Numbered from the stretch's first letter, positions 25,955 through 37,508 are shown. The stretch: 64,000 nucleotides of DNA from Streptomyces sp. MH60 (GCF_002939385.1 NZ_MULI01000010.1:79910-143909), one strand, 5' to 3'. Notes: generated from the letters alone by a model not told the origin. Made by a program: numbers and translations.

Positions 25955-26803
25955 GTGACTGGAACCCTTGTACTCGCGGGCACTCCCATCGGCGACGTCC
26001 AGGACGCCCCGCCCCGGCTCGCCGCGGAACTGGCCGGCGCGGACGTCGTCGCCGCCGAGGACACCCGGCGGCTGCGCCGGCTCACCCAGGCGCTCGGCGT
26101 CGCACCCGCGGGGCGTGTCGTGTCGTACTTCGAGGGCAACGAGTCCGCCCGTACGCCCGAGCTGGTCGAGGAGCTGGCCGGGGGAGCGCGGGTGCTGCTG
26201 GTCACCGACGCCGGGATGCCGTCGGTGTCCGACCCCGGGTACCGGCTGGTCGCCGCGGCCGTCGAGCGCGGGGTGCGCGTCACCGCCGTCCCCGGCCCCT
26301 CCGCCGTGCTGACGGCGCTCGCCCTGTCGGGGCTGCCGGTCGACCGGTTCTGCTTCGAGGGCTTCCTGCCCCGCAAGGGCGGCGAGCGGCTGACCCGGCT
26401 GCGCGAGGTCGCCGAGGAGCGCCGGACCCTCGTCTACTTCGAGGCCCCGCACCGCCTCGACGACACCCTCGCCGCCATGGCCGAGGTCTTCGGCACCGAC
26501 CGGCGGGCCGCCGTCTGCCGGGAGCTGACCAAGACGTACGAGGAGGTCAGGCGGGGCGGGCTCGGTGAGCTGGCCGCGTGGGCCGCCGAGGGGGTGCGCG
26601 GCGAGATCACCGTCGTCGTCGAGGGGGCGCCGGACAAGGGCCCCGAGGAGATCGGCGCCGAGGAGCTGGTGCGCAGGGTGCGGGTGCGCGAGGAGGCGGG
26701 GGAGCGGCGCAAGGAGGCGATCGCCGCGGTGGCCGCCCAGGTGGGCGTGCCCAAGCGGGAGGTCTTCGACGCGGTGGTGGCGGCGAAGAACGCGGGGAAC
26801 TGA
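25955..26803 (+). CDS. rsmI: 16S rRNA 2'-O-ribose methyltransferase RsmI (C1402)
   Basis: The 282-residue protein is a tetrapyrrole-methylase-fold enzyme with RsmI signatures: LVLAGTPIGDVQDAPPRL, VVAAEDTRRLRRL, LVTDAGMPSVSDPGYRLV and GPSAVLTALALSGLP. It uses SAM to methylate the ribose of C1402 in the ribosomal P site. The GTG at 25955 follows GGGAGG. It is divergent from pmt with about 110 nt between the starts. Confidence 0.95.
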   Translation: MTGTLVLAGTPIGDVQDAPPRLAAELAGADVVAAEDTRRLRRLTQALGVAPAGRVVSYFEGNESARTPELVEELAGGARVLLVTDAGMPSVSDPGYRLVAAAVERGVRVTAVPGPSAVLTALALSGLPVDRFCFEGFLPRKGGERLTRLREVAEERRTLVYFEAPHRLDDTLAAMAEVFGTDRRAAVCRELTKTYEEVRRGGLGELAAWAAEGVRGEITVVVEGAPDKGPEEIGAEELVRRVRVREEAGERRKEAIAAVAAQVGVPKREVFDAVVAAKNAGN

Positions 26804-26822
26804 GGGGGTCCGAAGGGCTCGG

Positions 26823-26900
26823 CTTGACCCGGACCACCCCCGTCCTTGGCCCGGACCGCCCCGTCCTTGACCCGGGCCGCCCCGCCCTTGACCGGCCCCT
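26823..26900. repeat. 21-22 bp tandem repeat after rsmI
   Basis: Three full units (26823-26844, 26845-26865, 26866-26886; consensus CTTGACCCGGACCGCCCCGTC) and a partial fourth lie between rsmI and the zinc-ribbon gene. No coding function is evident. Confidence 0.85.
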
Positions 26901-27024
26901 GACCTTGCGGGCACTCCGGCCAAGGACAGTCCAAATCGGCTCAAACACTCGGCAGCGACTGGTGCTTTCCCGCTGGTGGAGGAGTCCACTGGAGGAAGGA
27001 ACCGAACGAACCGAAGGAGCCGGG

Positions 27025-27477
27025 ATGAGCATGAGTGAGAGCACCGTGCGGACCCGAGTGCGTGCCGGTGCCAGCGCCGTCGTCCACGAGTCGTACTCCT
27101 TCGCCTGCATGCGCTGCGGGCACGGCTGGGAGCAGTCGTTCGAGATCGAGCACCACACGGACACCGACGGCCACGCGTTCGTGCTCTACGTCGCGGACGG
27201 CCGCGTCGTGCCCTCCCCGCTGACCCGGCCGACCTGCGCCGCCTGCGACAGTCACGTCGTCCGCATCCTGCGCCCGGGCCGGGTCGCCTCCGTCCGCGGC
27301 ACCGCCCAAGGCATCCACCGGGTGCCCCCGGCCGGCCCCCTGGAGGTGCCGCGGGTGCCCGAGGCGGGAGTGCCCGAGGTGCCGGGCCCGGGGGCGCCGG
27401 GACTGTCCGGTGCACGCCGGCACTGGCACCTGGCCGACCTGCTGCACGCCCTCCACCTCCACCGCAAGGCCGGCTGA
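27025..27477 (+). CDS. Zinc-ribbon protein of unknown function
   Basis: This is a 150-residue protein with two CxxC knuckles 40 residues apart (C28-MR-C31 in FACMRCGHGW and C71-AA-C74), which together would bind one structural zinc. The middle (EIEHHTDTDGHAFVLYV) is hydrophilic and the tail is Pro/Gly-rich, then His-rich. AAGGAG lies 5 nt before the ATG. The family occurs in Streptomyces without a known role. The zinc ribbon suggests nucleic-acid or protein binding. Confidence 0.82.
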   Translation: MSMSESTVRTRVRAGASAVVHESYSFACMRCGHGWEQSFEIEHHTDTDGHAFVLYVADGRVVPSPLTRPTCAACDSHVVRILRPGRVASVRGTAQGIHRVPPAGPLEVPRVPEAGVPEVPGPGAPGLSGARRHWHLADLLHALHLHRKAG

Positions 27478-27520
27478 CCGGACTTTCGGGGGCGCGCGGG
27501 AGCTTCCGTAGGATCGAGGC

Positions 27521-28411
27521 ATGCCTTCGAACGCCTCGGGCCGGTCCGACAAGAACGCCGCGCCCCCGCTGCCCGAGCCCCTGCGGGTACCGGTCGCCGA
27601 CTCGCACACCCACCTCGACATGCAGTCCGGCACGGTCGAGGAGGCGCTCGCCAAGGCCGCGTCGGTCGGCGTCACGACCGTCGTCCAGGTCGGGTGCGAC
27701 CTCGCCGGGTCCCGCTGGGCCGCCGAGACCGCGGCGGCGCACGACGCCGTCCACGCCACCGTCGCCCTGCACCCCAACGAGGCCCCGCGCATCGTGCACG
27801 GGGATCCCGACGGCTGGTCGAGGCAGGGCGCGCGCGAGCCCGGCGGTGCCGCGGCCCTCGACGACGCGCTCGCGGAGATCGACCGGCTCGCGGCGCTCCC
27901 GCAGGTCAGGGGCGTCGGCGAGACCGGCCTCGACTACTTCCGCACCGGCCCCGAGGGCAAGGAGGCGCAGGAGCGGTCCTTCCGCGCCCACATCGAGATC
28001 GCCAAGCGGCACGGCAAGACCCTCGTCATCCACGACCGCGACGCCCACACCGACGTCCTGCGCGTCCTCAAGGAGGAGGGCGCCCCCGAGCGCACCGTCT
28101 TCCACTGCTACTCCGGCGACGCCGAGATGGCCGGGGTCTGCGCCCGCGCCGGTTACTACATGTCCTTCGCCGGCAACGTCACCTTCAAGAACGCCCAGAA
28201 CCTGCGCGACGCCCTCGCCGTGGCCCCGCCCGAGCTGGTCCTGGTGGAGACCGACGCGCCGTTCCTGACGCCGGCGCCCTACCGGGGGCGGCCGAACGCC
28301 CCCTATCTGGTGCCGGTGACGGTGCGTGCCATGGCGGACGTGCGGGGCGTCGACGAGGACACCCTGGCCACCGCCCTCGCCGCGAACACGGCCCGCGCCT
28401 TCGGGTACTGA
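27521..28411 (+). CDS. TatD-family metal-dependent hydrolase/DNase
   Basis: The 296-residue TIM-barrel protein has TatD metal ligands: the HxH in ADSHTHLDM near residue 28, the Glu in GVGETGLDYF, His residues in FRAHIEIAKRHGKTLVIHDRDAH and VFHCYSGD, and the Asp in VETDAPFLTP. TatD proteins are 3'-5' exonucleases acting in DNA repair and turnover. It starts the conserved actinobacterial order tatD-rpf-rsmA-ispE. Confidence 0.93.
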   Translation: MPSNASGRSDKNAAPPLPEPLRVPVADSHTHLDMQSGTVEEALAKAASVGVTTVVQVGCDLAGSRWAAETAAAHDAVHATVALHPNEAPRIVHGDPDGWSRQGAREPGGAAALDDALAEIDRLAALPQVRGVGETGLDYFRTGPEGKEAQERSFRAHIEIAKRHGKTLVIHDRDAHTDVLRVLKEEGAPERTVFHCYSGDAEMAGVCARAGYYMSFAGNVTFKNAQNLRDALAVAPPELVLVETDAPFLTPAPYRGRPNAPYLVPVTVRAMADVRGVDEDTLATALAANTARAFGY

Positions 28412-28497
28412 CACGCAGCGTAGTCGCGTCGCTTTGGAGAGTGACCGACCCTCCGCTAGGTTCTGGGGGCCCGATCCGGACCCCTGGAGCTGTCGGC

Positions 28498-29850
28498 GTG
28501 AGCACAACGCAGTTCGAGCCAGCAGAGGCATACGAGTACTTCGCACCGTACGACGTGCACAGCGCGCCGACCCTGCCGTACGGGTACGGCGGCGACCCGT
28601 ACCGGCCCGCGCCGCCCGTCCACGAGCCGACCGCGCCCGCGCTGCCCCGGCAGGGCGCCGCGCAGCAGCCCCAGCAGCCGCGGCAGCCCCAGCCGTCCCG
28701 CGCGCCGGGTGAGGGGCGGGCCGAGCGCAGGCGCCGGGCGCGGGGCGCGGGGCGCGCGGACACCTCCCTGCGCAGACTGCTGCCGCGGGCGCTGGTCGTG
28801 GTCTTCCTCGCGGGCGGCACCACGGCCTTCGTCGCCAAGGACAAGGCCGTCGAGCTGACCGTCGACGGCACCCCCCGCACGCTGCACACCTTCGCCGACG
28901 ACGTGACCGAGCTGCTCGCCGAGGAAGGCGTCCAGGTGGGCGCCCACGACGTGATCGCACCCGCCCCCGGCACGCCGCTGACCAGCGGCGAGGACGTCAC
29001 CGTCCGGTACGGGCGGCCCGTGCTGCTCACCCTCGACGGCCACCGGCGCCAGGTGTGGACGACGGCGGGGACGGTGGAAGGGGCGCTGCGGCAGCTCGGC
29101 GTGCGCACGCAGGGCGCGTACCTGTCCGCCGAGCCCTCCCGGCGCATCGGCCGCGAGGGCCTCGCCCTGGTGGTGCGCACCGAGCGGGTGGTGACCGTGC
29201 TGGCGGACGGCCGGACCCGCACCGTCCGCACCAACGCCGCGACCGTGCTGGAGGCCGTCGAGGAGGCCGGCATCACCCTGCGCGGCGAGGACGCCACCTC
29301 CGTTCCCGGCACCGGCTTCCCGCGCGACGGGCAGACCGTCACGGTGCTGCGGATCACCGGGTCACAGGAGGTCCGCGAGGACCCGATCCCCTTCGACGAG
29401 CAGCGGGCCGAGGACGCCACCCTCCTCCGGGGCACCGAGGTCGTCCAGCAGGCGGGCCGGCCCGGACTGCGCCGCACCACGTACGCCCTGCGCACCGTCA
29501 ACGGCGTCCGGCAGAAGCCGCGCCGCCTGCGCACCGAGGTGGTCCGCGAGCCCAGTCCGCGGATCGTGCGGGTCGGCACCCGGCCCCGGCCGGACTCCGT
29601 GCACGGCACCGACCACCTGAACTGGCCGGGCCTGGCCGCCTGCGAGTCGGGCGGCCGCCCGGACGCCGTCGACCCGTCCGGGACGTACGGGGGCCTCTAC
29701 CAGTTCGACTCCGCCACCTGGCACGGCCTCGGCGGCGCGGGCCGCCCCGAGGACGCGTCGGCCGCGGAGCAGACGTACCGGGCGCAGAAGCTGTACGTGC
29801 GCAGCGGCGCCGGCGCCTGGCCGCACTGCGGCGCCCGGCTGCGGGAATGA
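28498..29850 (+). CDS. Resuscitation-promoting factor, RpfB-like (DUF348-G5-Rpf)
   Basis: The 450-residue secreted or membrane-anchored muralytic enzyme has a Pro/Gln-rich cytoplasmic N-terminus, a membrane helix near residues 95-115, and two or three DUF348 repeats (ELTVDGTPRTLHTFADDVTELLA and similar). A G5-like segment and a C-terminal lysozyme-like Rpf domain follow; its catalytic Glu lies in LAACESGG and the fold ends in YRAQKLYVRSGAGAWPHCG. Rpf proteins cleave peptidoglycan to promote regrowth and spore germination. GTG at 28498 follows GGAGC by 9 nt. A -10-like TAGGTT lies upstream. Confidence 0.92.
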   Translation: MSTTQFEPAEAYEYFAPYDVHSAPTLPYGYGGDPYRPAPPVHEPTAPALPRQGAAQQPQQPRQPQPSRAPGEGRAERRRRARGAGRADTSLRRLLPRALVVVFLAGGTTAFVAKDKAVELTVDGTPRTLHTFADDVTELLAEEGVQVGAHDVIAPAPGTPLTSGEDVTVRYGRPVLLTLDGHRRQVWTTAGTVEGALRQLGVRTQGAYLSAEPSRRIGREGLALVVRTERVVTVLADGRTRTVRTNAATVLEAVEEAGITLRGEDATSVPGTGFPRDGQTVTVLRITGSQEVREDPIPFDEQRAEDATLLRGTEVVQQAGRPGLRRTTYALRTVNGVRQKPRRLRTEVVREPSPRIVRVGTRPRPDSVHGTDHLNWPGLAACESGGRPDAVDPSGTYGGLYQFDSATWHGLGGAGRPEDASAAEQTYRAQKLYVRSGAGAWPHCGARLRE

Positions 29851-29880
29851 GGCCGCCCGGCCCCCGGCTACCCTTGCGGG

Positions 29881-30741
29881 GTGAGCAGCCCCACCTCCGA
29901 CGCCCTCCTGGGTCCCGCCGACGTCCGTGAACTCGCGGCCGCCCTCGGCGTACGCCCCACCAAGCAGCGCGGCCAGAACTTCGTCATCGACGCGAACACG
30001 GTCCGCCGCATCGTCCGCACCGCCGAGGTACGCCCCGACGACGTGGTGGTCGAGGTGGGACCGGGTCTCGGCTCGCTCACCCTGGCCCTCCTGGAGGCCG
30101 CCGACCGGGTCACCGCCGTCGAGATCGACGACGTCCTCGCCGGCGCCCTGCCCGCCACCGTCGCCGCCCGCATGCCGGAGCGCGCCGGCCGGTTCGCGCT
30201 CGTGCACTCCGACGCCATGCACGTGCGGGAGCTGCCCGGACCCGCCCCGACCGCCCTGGTCGCGAACCTCCCCTACAACGTCGCCGTCCCCGTCCTCCTG
30301 CACATGCTCGACACCTTCCCGAGCATCGAGCGCACCCTCGTCATGGTGCAGGCCGAGGTCGCCGACCGGCTCGCCGCCGGACCCGGCTCGAAGGTGTACG
30401 GCGTCCCGTCCGTGAAGGCCAACTGGTACGCCGAGGTGAAGCGGGCCGGTTCCATCGGCCGCAACGTCTTCTGGCCCGCGCCGAACGTGGACAGCGGGCT
30501 GGTGTCACTCGTCCGGCGGACGGAGCCGCTCAGGACGACCGCGTCCAAGGCGGAGGTCTTCGCCGTCGTCGACGCCGCGTTCGCCCAGCGCCGCAAGACC
30601 CTGCGGGCCGCGCTCGCCGGATGGGCGGGGTCCGCCGCGGCCGCCGAGGCCGCACTCCTCGGCGCGGGCGTGTCGCCGCAGGCGCGCGGAGAGGCCCTGA
30701 CCGTGGAAGAGTTCGCGCGTATCGCCGAACACAAGGAGTGA
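29881..30741 (+). CDS. rsmA: 16S rRNA adenine dimethyltransferase RsmA (KsgA)
   Basis: This 286-residue enzyme dimethylates A1518 and A1519 of 16S rRNA late in small-subunit assembly. Visible motifs are [18 protein letters not shown], the SAM loop [15 protein letters not shown], and the catalytic NLPYN. Loss confers kasugamycin resistance in many bacteria. GTG at 29881 is the start. The stop is 7 nt before ispE, so the two are one operon. Confidence 0.95.
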   Translation: MSSPTSDALLGPADVRELAAALGVRPTKQRGQNFVIDANTVRRIVRTAEVRPDDVVVEVGPGLGSLTLALLEAADRVTAVEIDDVLAGALPATVAARMPERAGRFALVHSDAMHVRELPGPAPTALVANLPYNVAVPVLLHMLDTFPSIERTLVMVQAEVADRLAAGPGSKVYGVPSVKANWYAEVKRAGSIGRNVFWPAPNVDSGLVSLVRRTEPLRTTASKAEVFAVVDAAFAQRRKTLRAALAGWAGSAAAAEAALLGAGVSPQARGEALTVEEFARIAEHKE

Positions 30742-30748
30742 CGAGCAA

Positions 30749-31648
30749 GTGAGCGTGACGGTCCGCGTCCCCGCCAAGGTCAACGTCCAGCTCGCGGTCG
30801 GCGCCGCCCGCCCCGACGGCTTCCACGACCTGGCCAACATCTTCCTCGCCGTCTCCCTGTACGACGAGGTCACCGCGACCCCGGACGCCGACGGCCTCCG
30901 CGTCACCTGCGAGGGACCGGACGCCGACCAGGTCCCCCTGGACCGCACGAACCTCGCCGCCCGCGCCGCCCTCGCCCTCGCCGAACGGTACGGCCGCGCA
31001 CCCGACGTCCACCTCCACATCACCAAGGACATCCCCGTCGCCGGCGGCATGGCGGGCGGCAGCGCCGACGGTGCGGGCGCGCTGCTCGCCTGCGACGCCC
31101 TGTGGGGTACCGGGGCCTCCCGCGAGGAGCTGCTGGACATCTGCGCCGAGCTGGGCAGCGACGTGCCGTTCAGCCTGGTCGGCGGCGCGGCGCTGGGCAC
31201 GGGGCGGGGGGAACGGCTGACGGAGCTGGAGGTCGGCGGCGACTTCCACTGGGTGTTCGCGCCGGCCGCGCGGGGGCTGTCCACGCCGGCCGTCTACCGC
31301 GAGTTCGACCGGCTGGCCGAGGGCCGGGACATCCCGGAACCGGTCGCCGACCAGGCGGTGCTCGACGCCCTCGCGAAGGGCGACGCCGCCGCGCTCGCGG
31401 TCGCCGTCTCCAACGACCTCCAGCCCGCGGCGCTCTCCCTCTACCCGGAGCTGGGCGACACCCTCGCGGCGGGCCGGGCGGCCGGGGCACTGGCGGCCCT
31501 GGTCTCGGGCTCCGGCCCGACCACGGCCTTCCTCGCGACCGACGCGAAGTCCGCCTCCGACATCGCCGGGGTGCTGCGGGCGTCGGGGACCTGCCGTGAC
31601 GTGCGGACGGCGGCGGGGGCGGCGGCCGGGGCCACCGTCCTGGACTGA
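30749..31648 (+). CDS. ispE: 4-diphosphocytidyl-2-C-methyl-D-erythritol kinase IspE
   Basis: The 299-residue GHMP kinase of the MEP isoprenoid pathway phosphorylates CDP-methylerythritol. It shows AKVNVQLAVGAARPDGFHDL at the N-terminus, the ATP-binding PVAGGMAGGSADGAGALL, and LVSGSGPTTAFL. GTG at 30749 sits 10 nt after AAGGAG. The pathway supplies precursors for undecaprenyl phosphate, menaquinone and terpenoids. It follows rsmA as in other actinobacteria. Confidence 0.95.
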   Translation: MSVTVRVPAKVNVQLAVGAARPDGFHDLANIFLAVSLYDEVTATPDADGLRVTCEGPDADQVPLDRTNLAARAALALAERYGRAPDVHLHITKDIPVAGGMAGGSADGAGALLACDALWGTGASREELLDICAELGSDVPFSLVGGAALGTGRGERLTELEVGGDFHWVFAPAARGLSTPAVYREFDRLAEGRDIPEPVADQAVLDALAKGDAAALAVAVSNDLQPAALSLYPELGDTLAAGRAAGALAALVSGSGPTTAFLATDAKSASDIAGVLRASGTCRDVRTAAGAAAGATVLD

Positions 31649-31705
31649 GGCTCCCGGCGGCCGGACTACCCTGGAGGGTCGAGCGATCCCCCAGGCAGGA
31701 GAGAA

Positions 31706-33520
<1,815 letters not shown>

Positions 33521-33778
33521 CCGCCTGCGCGCGGGGGGCGCGGGTGGTGTAAAGGGCGCGTGAAGGCTCGTAACAGAGGCATCACGGGCCGGTCCTCCCT
33601 TGGGAACAGGGGCGGACGCGGCCCGGTGGGCGGTTGGCCGTGGGTGATAGAAAGGCCGTCCGAGGACTGTCCCAGGGCGGTCCGAGGCATGTGGAACGAA
33701 TGCCTACGACGACTCCGGGGCCAGCGCGTGACCCGGGGCGTGGCTAAAAATCAGTGAGTAATAAGGGGGAACGCGCTG
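33521..33778. other. Intergenic promoter region of the PQQ-propeller genes
   Basis: About 260 bp without a gene. An A/T-rich patch (GGCTAAAAATCAGTGAGTAATAAGG, about 33741-33765) just before the next start is unusual for this genome and may hold a -10 region. No operator palindrome stands out. Confidence 0.5.
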
Positions 33779-35557
33779 ATGAGCCAGCCGCCGAATCAGC
33801 CGCCGCAGCCGGGTGGCTTCGGAGCACCGCAGGACCCACCGCCGGGAGGCTTCGGGGCGCCGACCCCGCCGCCCCCGCAGGGCCCGCCGCCGCAGCAGCC
33901 GGGCTACGGCTATCCGCAGCAGCCCGGTCAGCCGGGGCAGCCCGCCCAGCCGGGGCCGTACGCACAGCCCGGACCGTACAACTCCGGTCCGTACGCCCAG
34001 CCGCAGCAGCCCGGGCCGTACGGCCAGCAGCCCGGCTACGGCTACCCGCAGCAGCAGTACCCCGGTTACCCCGGCGCCCCCGGTACGCCGCCGCCCGGCG
34101 GTCCCGGGTCGCGCAACCCCTTCAAGGGCAAGCCCGCCCTCGCCATCGGCGCCGCGGCCCTGGCCCTGCTCGTCATCGGCGGCAGCGTGTGGGCGGTCAC
34201 GTCGAGCGGCGGTGACGACGAGAAGGGCAAGAAGCCCGTCGCCGCCAAGAGCGACGACCCCAAGCCCTCCGGCTCCAAGGGCGGCGCCCCGGTCAACCCC
34301 GGTGACGGCAGCGGCGACGGCGGCGAGGACCCCGAGGACCTCAACGAGGGCCGCCAGGCCGGCGAGTCCAAGGTGCTCTGGTACAAGGAGGCGCCCGACG
34401 CCCCCGGTTCCGGCGCCGACGCCGACGGCATGTGGATCACCGGCAAGGCCGCGGTGAAGGCGGCGTACAAGCAGGTCTTCGCCTACAACGTCGGCGACGG
34501 CAAGCCCGCCTGGGACCCGATCGCCTTCCCGGAGAAGATCTGCTCGGTCACTCCGGAGAAGACGGCCGACGACAAGATCGTCGTCGCCTACATGAGCGGC
34601 TCCAGCGACCGCGCCAAGTGCAACAAGCTCCAGGAGATCGACCTCGCCACCGGCGACAAGGGCTGGTCCGAGGAGGTCGCCGACGGCGACCTGTTCGACT
34701 CCACGCTCTCCGTCGAACTCTCGCTCAGCGGTACCACCCTGATGGTCGGCCGCTCCCAGTCCGGCACCGCCTACGACGTCCGGAGCGGCAAGAAGCTGTA
34801 CGAGAAGAAGAAGTACGGCGACGCCTGCTTCCCGGCCGGATTCGCGGGCAGCGCGAACAAGCTGGTCCAGGTCGCCTCCTGCGGCGCCGGCGGCAACAAC
34901 GCGCACGACGAGCTCCAGGGCCTCGACCCGAAGACCGGCAAGGTCCTGTGGACCTACAAGTACGAGAAGGACTGGCGGATCGCCCGCGCCTACTCCGTCG
35001 ACCCGCTGGTCGTCTACGCCACCAACGAGGACAAGAAGGTCTGGAACATCTCCAGCTTCACCCCCGCCGGCAAGGTGCAGGAACAGGTCGGCGTCGACGA
35101 GGACTTCGCCCCCGAGTGCGGCTGGGCCATCCTCGAACGCGACCTCCAGGGCTGCTCGGGCGTGGCGGTCGCCGCGGGCACGCTCTACCTGCCGACCGAG
35201 GCGACCAGCGGCGCCAACGAGATCGTCGCGATCAACCTCGCCACCGGCAAGGAGAAGTGGCGCACCAAGTCCCCCGCGGACGAGTCGATGATGCCGATGA
35301 AGGTCGAGGGCGACCAGCTCATCGCGTACGTCCAGCCGTCCTACGACGCGGGCGGGCAGGTCGTGTCCATCCCGACCGGCGGCAGCAGCCACAAGCCGGC
35401 CAAGCTGCTGCAGAACCCGCAGGGCGTCGCGGACATCGAGAACGGCTTCTACTCCAAGGACATCGACTGGGTCGACGGGCGATTCTTCATCTCCAGCACC
35501 CGCCTGACCGGGAACGACGAGTCGAAGGAGAAGTTGATGCTCGCCTACGGCAAGTGA
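33779..35557 (+). CDS. Membrane-anchored PQQ-like beta-propeller protein with Pro/Gln/Gly-rich tail
   Basis: This 592-residue protein has three parts. Residues 1 to about 115 are a low-complexity cytoplasmic tail (repeats of PQQPG, PGYGYPQQ). One membrane helix runs about 119-141. The outer part folds as a PQQ_2-type beta-propeller with several DLATGDKGW / LDPKTGKVLWTYK / INLATGKEKW blades. It lacks the motifs of a true PQQ enzyme and more likely binds a ligand or partner at the cell surface. A 7-bp hairpin at 35568-35585 separates it from its paralogue. The function is unknown. Confidence 0.85.
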   Translation: MSQPPNQPPQPGGFGAPQDPPPGGFGAPTPPPPQGPPPQQPGYGYPQQPGQPGQPAQPGPYAQPGPYNSGPYAQPQQPGPYGQQPGYGYPQQQYPGYPGAPGTPPPGGPGSRNPFKGKPALAIGAAALALLVIGGSVWAVTSSGGDDEKGKKPVAAKSDDPKPSGSKGGAPVNPGDGSGDGGEDPEDLNEGRQAGESKVLWYKEAPDAPGSGADADGMWITGKAAVKAAYKQVFAYNVGDGKPAWDPIAFPEKICSVTPEKTADDKIVVAYMSGSSDRAKCNKLQEIDLATGDKGWSEEVADGDLFDSTLSVELSLSGTTLMVGRSQSGTAYDVRSGKKLYEKKKYGDACFPAGFAGSANKLVQVASCGAGGNNAHDELQGLDPKTGKVLWTYKYEKDWRIARAYSVDPLVVYATNEDKKVWNISSFTPAGKVQEQVGVDEDFAPECGWAILERDLQGCSGVAVAAGTLYLPTEATSGANEIVAINLATGKEKWRTKSPADESMMPMKVEGDQLIAYVQPSYDAGGQVVSIPTGGSSHKPAKLLQNPQGVADIENGFYSKDIDWVDGRFFISSTRLTGNDESKEKLMLAYGK

Positions 35558-35567
35558 CCTCTTCTCC

Positions 35568-35585
35568 GGCCGCGCTCCCGCGGCC
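35568..35585. terminator. Small hairpin between the two propeller genes
   Basis: GGCCGCG-CTCC-CGCGGCC forms a perfect 7-bp stem with a 4-nt loop 11 nt after the first propeller gene. It could be a weak terminator or a processing signal that sets the ratio of the two proteins. Confidence 0.55.
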
Positions 35586-35627
35586 CGTTCCGTCCCCGTC
35601 GTCCCCGCTCTCCGAGGTGCTCCCGTC

Positions 35628-37508
35628 ATGACCCAGCCGCCGCCCCCGCCGCCCAACCAGCCCCCGCAGGGGGGCGGTTTCGGCCCGCCGCCGAACCAGC
35701 CGCCGCAGCAGCCCGCACCGCAGCCGCCCACGCCGCCCTCGGGGCCCGACCTCGGCAAGGCGCCCGGGCCGGGCTACGGCTATCCGCAGACCCCGCCGCA
35801 GGCGCCCGCGGCTCCGCCCACGCCGCCGGCGGGGCCCCCGCCCCAGCAGCCGGGGTACGGGTATCCGCAGACCCCGCCGCAGCCCCAGCCCGGGTACGGC
35901 TACCCGGGTCAGCCGGGTCAGCCCGGGCCGTACGGGCAGCCGACGCCGCCCTACGGCCAGCCGGGTCAGCCGGGCCAGCCGGGATACGGCTACCAGCCGC
36001 CAACCACCATGCCCATGCAGCCGCAGGCCGCGGGGCCGGGCGGCGGGCGGAAGATCAACGCGCAGGTCGCGATCATCGTGTCCGCCGTCGTCGCGATCGC
36101 GCTGATCATCGGCGGCGGGGTCTGGTACGCCGGCTCCTCCGACGACGGGGGCAAGGACGACACCGCCGGTTCCAGCGGCGGTACGGGCGGCGACGGCGGT
36201 ACCGACCAGAAGGGCGGCGACGGCGGCAAGACCTCCGGCGCCCAGGAGAAGGCGCCCGCCGACCCGGCCTCGAAGGTCCTCTTCCAGGTCCCGATGCCCG
36301 CGGTGAGCAAGGAGGACAGCAGCGTCGTCGTCTCCGGCTCGTGGCTCACCGACAAGGTGTACGCCAAGAGCGGCGTCGCCGAGGTCGTCGGGTACGACCC
36401 CGACAAGGGCAGCAAGAAGTGGACCATCAAGCTGGACGGTCCCGTCTGCGCGACCACCCGGCACGTCACCGACGACAACAAGACGGTGATCGTCCACCAG
36501 CCCGCCATGCCGACCAAGGCCGAGCCCTCGCACGGCTGCACCCAGGTGGCGGTCCTCGACCTGGACGCCGGGAAGAAGGTGTGGACGAAGACCGCCGGTG
36601 ACGAACCGATCTCCTTCGACAACGTCACGATCAGCGGTGACACCGTCGCCGCGGGCAGCACCGACGGCGGCGTCGCCTTCGGCATTGCCAAGGGCGACAT
36701 CCTGTGGTCCCCGAAGACCACCGACACCTGCTACGACGCGGGCTACGGCGGCGGCGAGAAGCTGGTCGCGGTGCGCAAGTGCGGCTCGTACGACGCCCGT
36801 CAGCTGAACATCCAGACCATCGACCCGAAGAGCGGGAAGGTGCTCTCCGAGTACAAGATGGCCAAGGGCATCGAGTACGCGGGCGTCGTGTCGACGGAAC
36901 CGCTGGTCGTGGCCGCCGACGTCGGTGACTCCGCCGGTGACGGCAGCGGCATCTCGGACTTCTTCTCCATCGACAACAAGACCGGCAAGCTGCTCACCCG
37001 CATCTCCGCGCCGGGCGACCAGTTCGCGGCCCGCTGCGACAGCATCACCAAGACCGAGAGCTGCAACGGGCTCGCGGCCGGAAACGGCAAGCTGTACATC
37101 GCGACCGAGGAGCACGAGGGCAGCGGCGAGTCGTACAGCCGGGCCAACGAGGTCGTCGCCTTCGACCTGGCCACCGGCAAGCAGACCGGCCAGCGCGCGG
37201 ACTCCGGTGACGACTACACGATCACCCCGCTGCGCATGGACGGCGGCAACGTGATCGCCTACAAGCGCCCGCCGTACGACAAGGGCGGGCAGGTCGTGAG
37301 CATCGACGGCGCGACGTTCAAGCAGACCACGCTGCTGGAGAACCCGGCGACGGAGGCGGTGCGGGACGTGGAGTCCAGCATGTCGCCGGACTACTCCGAA
37401 CTGCTCTACTCGCAGGGGCACCTGTACATGTCGCAGGTGTACGCCAGCGAGCCGACCAGTGCGGACGAGAAGGAGTACCTCGCGATCGGGTTCGGCACCA
37501 GCGGCTGA
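35628..37508 (+). CDS. Second PQQ-like beta-propeller membrane protein (paralogue)
   Basis: This 626-residue protein has the same plan as the gene before it: a Pro/Gly/Gln/Tyr-rich tail of about 140 residues, one membrane helix near 145-167, an acidic Gly/Asp linker, and propeller blades (VGYDPDKGSKKW, VLDLDAGKKVW, IDPKSGKVLSEYK, FDLATGKQTG). The two genes arose by tandem duplication and the proteins may act together. Several paired Cys residues outside the membrane could form disulfides. A very strong terminator follows. Confidence 0.85.
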   Translation: MTQPPPPPPNQPPQGGGFGPPPNQPPQQPAPQPPTPPSGPDLGKAPGPGYGYPQTPPQAPAAPPTPPAGPPPQQPGYGYPQTPPQPQPGYGYPGQPGQPGPYGQPTPPYGQPGQPGQPGYGYQPPTTMPMQPQAAGPGGGRKINAQVAIIVSAVVAIALIIGGGVWYAGSSDDGGKDDTAGSSGGTGGDGGTDQKGGDGGKTSGAQEKAPADPASKVLFQVPMPAVSKEDSSVVVSGSWLTDKVYAKSGVAEVVGYDPDKGSKKWTIKLDGPVCATTRHVTDDNKTVIVHQPAMPTKAEPSHGCTQVAVLDLDAGKKVWTKTAGDEPISFDNVTISGDTVAAGSTDGGVAFGIAKGDILWSPKTTDTCYDAGYGGGEKLVAVRKCGSYDARQLNIQTIDPKSGKVLSEYKMAKGIEYAGVVSTEPLVVAADVGDSAGDGSGISDFFSIDNKTGKLLTRISAPGDQFAARCDSITKTESCNGLAAGNGKLYIATEEHEGSGESYSRANEVVAFDLATGKQTGQRADSGDDYTITPLRMDGGNVIAYKRPPYDKGGQVVSIDGATFKQTTLLENPATEAVRDVESSMSPDYSELLYSQGHLYMSQVYASEPTSADEKEYLAIGFGTSG

